From Bacillota bacterium (GTDB lineage Bacteria > Bacillota > Clostridia > Acetivibrionales > DSM-1351), in assembly GCA_023415305.1 (NCBI GenBank), contig JAEZKZ010000052.1, positions 20,196-84,195 on the forward strand: DNA of 64,000 nt. The letters are read 5' to 3'. This document shows positions 58,142 through 64,000 of this stretch, in pieces. How positions within the stretch are numbered: the stretch's first letter is position 1; every line of letters begins with the position of its first letter. The notes below the pieces were generated by a model. It saw only the letters and a list, made by a program, of their open reading frames with translations, made no database searches and had not been told where the DNA came from. The translations under genes and the position numbers were made by a program.

Positions 58142-60529
58142 TTGAGTTCATTACATGAAAACCACTCAAATGAATATTTAAATAAGTATTCAACTAGTAA
58201 GCATTCAAATAAATCGTCAATAAAAAATAGATTTCTTCCAAAGGCGGCTCTTCTGCTGGTATTGACAGTCTTACTTCAGTGCTTTGCTCTGCCGACCGGG
58301 ACCTTGGCTGCATCCAAATCAGACCTGTATGCAACCTTGAACAGTACTGCTTCACTGGTGCTTTCCTGGGGTGATTATCAGAATGATGAACGGGGATATC
58401 TGGTCGAGAGGAAAGTGGATTCGGGTAACTTTGAAACTCTTAAGTATCTTCCGGCAAACACCACAAGCCTTTATGACGGCAACCTTTCTGCAGGACATTA
58501 CTATACCTACAGAGTTAAAGTTAAAGACGCAGACGGTTATTATTATATGTATACCAATGAATTGACTTTCAGGACTGATGAAATCGAAAGACCGATCTCT
58601 CTGACAGTTACTCCAGCTGAAGACCTGATAGAGGTTAAATGGGCGTACACCGGTAACAAGACATTTAATACAATCGTGGAAAAAAAGAGAGAGGGAGATA
58701 AGGACTGGTATGTTGTCGCAATTGTCGATAAAGGTCAGAATGTTTATGAAGACTATAATGTATCATCAGGAGAAAAGTATTATTACAGAGTAAGCGCATG
58801 TATAGACGAATACATAAGAACAGTACCCTATGAAAATGACAAGAGCTGGTCTTACATCTCGCTGGAGAAACCCACCGACTTGCGGGGGTTTGCAATATCA
58901 AATCATCAGATAAAGCTTACCTGGCAGGATAACTCGACTGAGACAGCTTTTATACTTGAAAGAAAATCACCGGATGTGGGTATATTCAAGGAAATTGCAG
59001 TTATACCCAAGGACATTGACACATATATAGACAGCAACTTAAAGGAGAATACACTTTATTCCTACAGGATCAAGGCTGTATCTGGAACTACAAAATCAGA
59101 CTATTCAGATGAGGTATACATTGCAAGCACTTATCTTAAAACACCCGGAACCTTAAAAGCGTCTTCTCTGAATGGTACTGGTATAATACTTAGCTGGCAG
59201 GATCTTACCGACACCGAAACCGGTTTTGAGATATGGAGAAAAACAGGTTCAAAACCTACATGGGAGCTTTATGAAACCATGGGCAGGAATGCAACTACCT
59301 TCACCGACACTGATGTTTCGACAAAGGATTCCTATTCCTACAGAATCAGGGCAAAAATTAACGATAATTCCGTATACTCGGATTTTACAAATGAAGTGAC
59401 CATAGGAACTACTACAATACCGGCGCCTTCCGACTTTACATATGAACCTGTTGGAACTAGAGAGGTAAATCTTACCTGGCAGGATGAGAGTATCGGTGAA
59501 TCGGGATTCAAGGTGGAAAGAAAAATCGGTTTGACAGGTGAGTGGCGCACAATTGCTACACTGGCTCCAAATACGGAAACCTATAAAGATATAGGGGTTA
59601 ATTTAAAAGATACCGTTTCCTACAGAATAAAGGTATATGATGACGCAAACGCATTAAACTACAGCAATGAATTGACAGTATCTTTGATTAAGCCCGAGGC
59701 ACCGAGCAACCTTATGGTAAAATCTGTTTCGGCAAGTGAGATTGAAATTACCTGGAGGGATAACTCATCAAATGAAACTGAATTTATTATTGAAGCAAAG
59801 CGTTTCTATAACTTTATAGAGGTCGCCCGTGTCCCTGCTAATACTACAACTTATTCACATAAGAATCTGCCAAACGCTTCAACTGTGTCATTCAGAGTTA
59901 AAGCAGTAAATGGAGTGAACCAGAGTAATACCTCCAACGAGGTACAGGGAACCACAATAGCCAAAGCTACATACAACGATTTAAGTACTGTCAGCTGGGC
60001 TGTCACGGCTATTAATGAGTTGGCCGGCAGAGGAGTGTTTGATGCAAAACCGGGATCAAAGTTATATCCCGGACAGTATATAACAAAAGGTGAGTATTGT
60101 GCAATCATAATAAGAAGTCTGGAACTTGGTAAAGTATCGGCGGGAAGCTTCGCAGACATAAACTCCAAACATAAATATTATAAGGAAGTAATGTCTGCAG
60201 CCAAGCTGGGAATAATTTCTCCCGATAAGAATAATAAGATATACCCGAATAATGAGATAACCAGAGAAGAAGCTGCAATCATTATATCTCTTGCACTTAA
60301 AGTAAAGGGAACTCCCCTTCCTGAGGCGGACAGCAGTATTTTAAAACAATTTGCCGACTATAAATCCATTTCTCAATCTTCTGCCGACAAAATTGCGGCT
60401 GTTTGCAGTGCGGGAATTATATCTGGAAGAGATGTACAGGGGAAGGTGAACCTGCAGCTATCAAGTCGAGTTAACAGGGCAGAAGCAGCAGTTATGGTAT
60501 ATAAAGCTCTTAGTTTTAAAGACAATTAA
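58142..60529 (+). CDS. surface protein with six FN3 domains and C-terminal SLH repeats
   Basis: A 795-residue exported protein starting at TTG 58142. A long N-terminal leader (about 57 residues) holds a basic segment and the hydrophobic core AALLLVLTVLLQCFAL, with cleavage near LAASKSD. Six fibronectin-III-like domains follow, about residues 60-605, marked by repeated LTWQDNS-type and YSYRIKA-type strands. Three SLH repeats end the protein (YPGQYITKGEYCAIIIRSL, YPNNEITREEAAIIISLAL and a third near the end), which attach it to pyruvylated wall polymer. It has no recognised enzyme domain. A sigma-D promoter suggests expression with motility. A second SLH protein gene follows 30 bases later. Confidence 0.9.
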   Translation: MSSLHENHSNEYLNKYSTSKHSNKSSIKNRFLPKAALLLVLTVLLQCFALPTGTLAASKSDLYATLNSTASLVLSWGDYQNDERGYLVERKVDSGNFETLKYLPANTTSLYDGNLSAGHYYTYRVKVKDADGYYYMYTNELTFRTDEIERPISLTVTPAEDLIEVKWAYTGNKTFNTIVEKKREGDKDWYVVAIVDKGQNVYEDYNVSSGEKYYYRVSACIDEYIRTVPYENDKSWSYISLEKPTDLRGFAISNHQIKLTWQDNSTETAFILERKSPDVGIFKEIAVIPKDIDTYIDSNLKENTLYSYRIKAVSGTTKSDYSDEVYIASTYLKTPGTLKASSLNGTGIILSWQDLTDTETGFEIWRKTGSKPTWELYETMGRNATTFTDTDVSTKDSYSYRIRAKINDNSVYSDFTNEVTIGTTTIPAPSDFTYEPVGTREVNLTWQDESIGESGFKVERKIGLTGEWRTIATLAPNTETYKDIGVNLKDTVSYRIKVYDDANALNYSNELTVSLIKPEAPSNLMVKSVSASEIEITWRDNSSNETEFIIEAKRFYNFIEVARVPANTTTYSHKNLPNASTVSFRVKAVNGVNQSNTSNEVQGTTIAKATYNDLSTVSWAVTAINELAGRGVFDAKPGSKLYPGQYITKGEYCAIIIRSLELGKVSAGSFADINSKHKYYKEVMSAAKLGIISPDKNNKIYPNNEITREEAAIIISLALKVKGTPLPEADSSILKQFADYKSISQSSADKIAAVCSAGIISGRDVQGKVNLQLSSRVNRAEAAVMVYKALSFKDN

Positions 60530-60559
60530 TTAATACCTTTATAGGGTATGGAGGCTAAA

Positions 60560-63500
60560 ATGAGGAAATTCGTAAAATTTATATCCATAATACTTACAGC
60601 AGCATATATGCTTTTAGTCCCGCTGAATGCTTTGGCTTCAGTCGGTCCGGTAAGCACTGCTGCTTCTCAGTCGGATACCCAGCTGTTGAATAAGTGGAAG
60701 AGTATGGGGTTCATTGATAAATCTGTTTCGGGAAGTGATTTATATAAGCCCATACAAAAAATAGATTTTATTATGTTCATTAATAAAATTCTTAATTCAT
60801 CTCGGGAGGCCAAAATTAGCTTCAGTGACATACCTGCCGATTCCTGGTACGGTAAGGAAGTTGCTAAAGCTGTTGCATCGGGATTTATTAAAAATGAGAA
60901 AGAAAAGAAATTTGAGCCCTTTTCAAATATCAACAGACTAGATGCTGCTGTTATTGTTGCGCAGGTTTTTGGTGTAAAACTTAAAGATAGATCAACAGTA
61001 AATAAGATAAAGGACTCAGAAAAATTAACCGAAAGTCAACTGGAGATTTTTGCAGCTATTGTTGAAAAGGGGTATTTATCTGAGGTTTCCAGCGGCCGCT
61101 ATGCTCCTCTTGGAGTTATCAAGCTGATTGATGCAATAAGTATGCTTGATAAATGTATCGGACAGGTTATCGGGAGTAAGGGTGATTATTCCGATAACAT
61201 ATCAGGTAATTTATTAATAACTTCAGGCCCGGCTAATTTAAAGAATATGAAAATTACCGGGGACCTAACCATAGGAGAAGGAGTTGCTGACGGAACTGTT
61301 ACATTGGACAATGTATCGGTAGAAGGTAAACTAGTAATCAGAGGCGGCGGGCCAAACAGTGTTAAAATCAAAAATTCAAGTATTGCGGGCAACCTTGTGG
61401 TTCAGAAGCCAAACGGCAATGTGAGTGTAGTATTACAGGGTTCAACAACCATAGATGAAACCATTGTTAAATCAGGTGGGAAATTATCAGAATCCGGCCT
61501 GACCACCGGGAAAGGCTTTGTTAAAGTTATTTTCGAGCAGGGACCTGAACCTGATCAGACTGCAAGTCTTCAGGGTTCCGTTGAGGAAATACAAATAAAA
61601 GACTGTAACTTCAAGGTGAATTTTAACGGCGATACAAAGAATGTTATTTTGACCAAGGAGGCAAATGCCAATTTCTCATTATCAGGCGGTACCATAAAGA
61701 AACTGACAACTTCGTCTGCCAGCAGCACTATTGAACTGACTGGCGGAACAGTTGATGAGATGAATGTTGATTCTAATGCAAAAGGAAATAGAATTACTAT
61801 TAACGGAGCTATCGTAAGCAATCTGAGCATAAATGCCTACAGTAATATAGATATTAAGTTAGGGACAATAGAAACCATCACATTTAACTATATGGCAGCC
61901 GGTTCAAATTTAAATGCCCAGGAAGATGCACACATTAAAAAGCTAATTGCAAATAGTGCTGCAACAGTCACAGGTACCGGAAAAATTGACAGCGCCTATA
62001 TATATGCTAATAACGTAAAAATGGGTATCAAGCCTGTTAGTTCCTACGTTAACAAGAGTGAAGAAGCTGGAAAAGGAGAGGCTGAAAAACCATATCCCGA
62101 CAGTGTCAGGTTTATTGTAACAAATAACGGCTCCAGTAATAAATTACTGCTTTTGGAGGGTGCAACCGAGCCATTAAAAATAACAGGACTATATCCCTCT
62201 GGTTCAACATTAACCTACATATCCTCCGATAATTCAATTGCAGTTGTAAGTGATACCGGAGTTGTCAAAGGAATAGCTCCCGGTTCCACAACGGTTCACG
62301 TTACCGGACAGTATGAGGGCTATAATCCTGCTGTTGTAAGTCTGGATGTAACAGTTGCTACTGGAAATGTTACAATCCCGGGAACCTTGACAATATCACC
62401 CGTAAATGGTGAGGCAGGTAAAAACATAGATGAGATGATATTGACCTATACAGCGGTGGACAACCTATCAAATGGTACACTGTTATTCAAGCTGCCTGCA
62501 GGGTTTGCAGCCTATGATACAGATACAGTCAAGATAGGTTCAGCAGCCGAAAAGGCCTTTGATGGTACGCAAATACCTAACAGCCAGACCATTTCACTGA
62601 CAAATATAGATTTACAGCAGGGTGGTACAGTTGTTATCAAATTAAAGAATAAATTAGTACCGACGGGAGGAGAATACACCTTCTACGCCATCACAGACTC
62701 TGACGGATACGGACCTAAGCTTCCGACCACTGGAGATAATGAGAGGGCTGTATTTACTGTTGATAGCCTGAGAAGACTTGTGGAGGGCATTAACTACTCA
62801 ACCCCTGAATATGGTTCAACAGGTGGAAATATTCAGATTGCAAAGCTTTCTACCCTTGGCTTCTTCGGATCTACCAAATGGGCCATAGCAGTAACTGGTT
62901 CCAAGCCTTCAGAGCCTAGCTATGATGAGGACCTGACAGGTATGGGATATGTTGATTACTCTCAAGGCCAGGATATTGCAGTAGCGCCGGGTCAGAACCT
63001 CAGACTTGTTGCCCTGGATGACAATGACAAAGTTAAGGGCTTTGCAGACATTACAATAGACAGCAGTTGGATAAGACCATATGATGCTTTCAGACTGGAA
63101 TATGGGATGAACTATTTCACAACTACAGGAATAAGCGCCGGAACTGTTCGATTTACCGGATTGAACTATGCTGATGCCGATCACTGGATGATTAGGGTAC
63201 AAGATGCTCCTGCGGGAACAGTCTTTAAAGACTCGGTGTTTACCGGAGCCGGAGCTGCCAACTATACAGAGGGTGATGATATTTCTGCTGCGGTAAATCA
63301 ACACATCATATTAGCGGCAGTTGACAGTTCAAACAGAATAAAGGCATATACTGATATATTTGTAACCAACGAAACCATCAGCAAGGAAGCAGGCAAACTT
63401 GAAGCACGAAATCATTACAGCCTACCTTCAATTGGAACAGAGATTGGAACTACAACAATACAGTACTTGAATAAAGCCAAACTTGATATCGATAAATGGA

Positions 63501-64000
63501 TGCTTGTGAAGCTTTCAAAAGAAGCTGTTAAGCCAAGCTTGGGTATCAGTACAGTTCAGTACTCGAGCAAATATACCGAAGGGAATGAATTCTTTGAGTA
63601 TAGCGAGAAGAAAGATATTCCTGTAACACCTAAAGAGCACTTGCTGTTGGTTGGTGTAAAAACCAACCCAACAACCGGAGACATGTTAATACAGGCATAT
63701 TCGGATATTACTGTAGAGGGATATCAGATACGTGGAGCCAGCGCACCGGAAATACCTGATGATCCTGCAGTTATAGGGCCGCTGGAGATGGGGTCGGTGC
63801 AATTTACAACAAGAATTCCATACATAAACACAACAGGCTCGGCTATTTTATCCGGCACTGATAAGTTTATGATAAGAGTTCAGAACCAGAATTTTGAGCA
63901 GCCGCAGTTGGATAGCCTTGCTCCCGCCGGGTTCAGTAACTATACTGCAGACAAAACACCGGCAGCCAACATAACGCCGGGTTCAGATACGGTAATAGTA
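60560..64000 (+). CDS. large SLH-type surface protein, 5' part (runs off the window)
   Basis: The frame from ATG 60560 stays open to base 64000, giving 1147 residues without a stop. GGAGG lies six bases upstream. A signal peptide covers about residues 1-27. Three SLH-like repeats follow (to about residue 205; DIPADSWYGKEVAKAVASGF is the clearest). Next comes a beta-helix-like domain with short Gly/Asn-rich repeats (GDLTIGEGV, NVSVEGKLVIRGG). A bacterial Ig-like domain (Big_2) lies near residues 515-595 (SDNSIAVVSDTGVVKGIAPG). The rest consists of repeated beta-rich modules of about 115 residues with WMIRVQDA-, WMLVKLSK- and FMIRVQNQ-type blocks. It could be an S-layer or adhesion protein. It lies 30 bases after the FN3/SLH gene and may be co-transcribed. 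Confidence 0.85.
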   Translation, partial: MRKFVKFISIILTAAYMLLVPLNALASVGPVSTAASQSDTQLLNKWKSMGFIDKSVSGSDLYKPIQKIDFIMFINKILNSSREAKISFSDIPADSWYGKEVAKAVASGFIKNEKEKKFEPFSNINRLDAAVIVAQVFGVKLKDRSTVNKIKDSEKLTESQLEIFAAIVEKGYLSEVSSGRYAPLGVIKLIDAISMLDKCIGQVIGSKGDYSDNISGNLLITSGPANLKNMKITGDLTIGEGVADGTVTLDNVSVEGKLVIRGGGPNSVKIKNSSIAGNLVVQKPNGNVSVVLQGSTTIDETIVKSGGKLSESGLTTGKGFVKVIFEQGPEPDQTASLQGSVEEIQIKDCNFKVNFNGDTKNVILTKEANANFSLSGGTIKKLTTSSASSTIELTGGTVDEMNVDSNAKGNRITINGAIVSNLSINAYSNIDIKLGTIETITFNYMAAGSNLNAQEDAHIKKLIANSAATVTGTGKIDSAYIYANNVKMGIKPVSSYVNKSEEAGKGEAEKPYPDSVRFIVTNNGSSNKLLLLEGATEPLKITGLYPSGSTLTYISSDNSIAVVSDTGVVKGIAPGSTTVHVTGQYEGYNPAVVSLDVTVATGNVTIPGTLTISPVNGEAGKNIDEMILTYTAVDNLSNGTLLFKLPAGFAAYDTDTVKIGSAAEKAFDGTQIPNSQTISLTNIDLQQGGTVVIKLKNKLVPTGGEYTFYAITDSDGYGPKLPTTGDNERAVFTVDSLRRLVEGINYSTPEYGSTGGNIQIAKLSTLGFFGSTKWAIAVTGSKPSEPSYDEDLTGMGYVDYSQGQDIAVAPGQNLRLVALDDNDKVKGFADITIDSSWIRPYDAFRLEYGMNYFTTTGISAGTVRFTGLNYADADHWMIRVQDAPAGTVFKDSVFTGAGAANYTEGDDISAAVNQHIILAAVDSSNRIKAYTDIFVTNETISKEAGKLEARNHYSLPSIGTEIGTTTIQYLNKAKLDIDKWMLVKLSKEAVKPSLGISTVQYSSKYTEGNEFFEYSEKKDIPVTPKEHLLLVGVKTNPTTGDMLIQAYSDITVEGYQIRGASAPEIPDDPAVIGPLEMGSVQFTTRIPYINTTGSAILSGTDKFMIRVQNQNFEQPQLDSLAPAGFSNYTADKTPAANITPGSDTVIV

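Noticed and set aside
1..64000. CRISPR arrays, tRNA genes, prophage or complete insertion sequences
   Set aside because: I looked for regularly spaced repeats, tRNA T-loop consensus words and transposase-like frames and found none that I could support.

Overview
The window reads as chromosomal DNA of a low-GC, Gram-positive, spore-forming, motile, plant-polysaccharide-degrading anaerobe. Gene content and order (yabG spore protease, SRP RNA-dnaX-ebfC-recR, tsaC-ywlE-rpiB-upp, a clostridial atp operon, motAB, cytosolic GH3/GH30 enzymes, SLH surface proteins) fit the Ruminiclostridium / Clostridium cellulolyticum group. That placement is an inference from content, not from a search. No phage, CRISPR array, tRNA, rRNA or transposase gene was seen.

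Layout. 1-6.6 kb: the end of a sugar ABC importer, then GH3 and GH30 glycosidases and an exported NagZ-like GH3. 6.8-9.3 kb: a Na+/proline-type symporter and a dienelactone-hydrolase-like protein. 9.4-11.9 kb (minus): a cadmium/zinc resistance operon with a CadC-type repressor, a free-standing HMA metallochaperone and a CadA-type ATPase, with a clear 12-2-12 operator. 12.1-18.1 kb: yabG, a secreted protein of unknown function, then an ABC exporter with its two-component system. 18.4-21 kb: three poorly characterised envelope genes, including a DUF350 protein. 21-25.3 kb: a palindromic element, a candidate sRNA, SRP RNA, dnaX, ebfC and recR. 25.6-32.2 kb: a QueG-like Fe-S protein, a diguanylate cyclase, a second two-component system and a CBS-containing inorganic pyrophosphatase. 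32.5-36.3 kb: a VTC-DUF4956-CotH triad. 36.5-42 kb: a CorC-like protein, a DUF2089/DUF4097 pair, prfA and a ZIP transporter. 42-48.1 kb: tsaC, a low-molecular-weight phosphatase, rpiB, upp, dCMP deaminase and a WecA-WecB fusion. 48.3-50.6 kb: a GNAT acetyltransferase and motAB (minus). 50.8-58 kb: atpIBEFHAGDC. 58.1-64 kb: two SLH surface proteins, the first behind a textbook sigma-D promoter.

The most striking signal is not a protein. Structured DNA/RNA elements sit directly in front of start codons. One family has three copies (3.84, 34.03 and 43.25 kb). In each, a strong Shine-Dalgarno sequence is separated from the evident start codon by a roughly 70-nt foldable insert, and the start codon has no other ribosome-binding site. 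A second family (14.16 and 48.16 kb) is a long multi-hairpin block ending in the ribosome-binding site of the next gene. Unrelated hairpin blocks interrupt the atp operon between atpE/atpF and atpD/atpC, and two palindromic MITE-like elements lie at 1.26 and 21.1 kb. Together they suggest a genome seeded with small hairpin elements that have become part of translation-initiation regions.

Several start codons were moved from the longest reading frame to the start supported by a ribosome-binding site and by family length: yabG, rpiB, atpC, atpD, dnaX, the GNAT, CotH and GH30.
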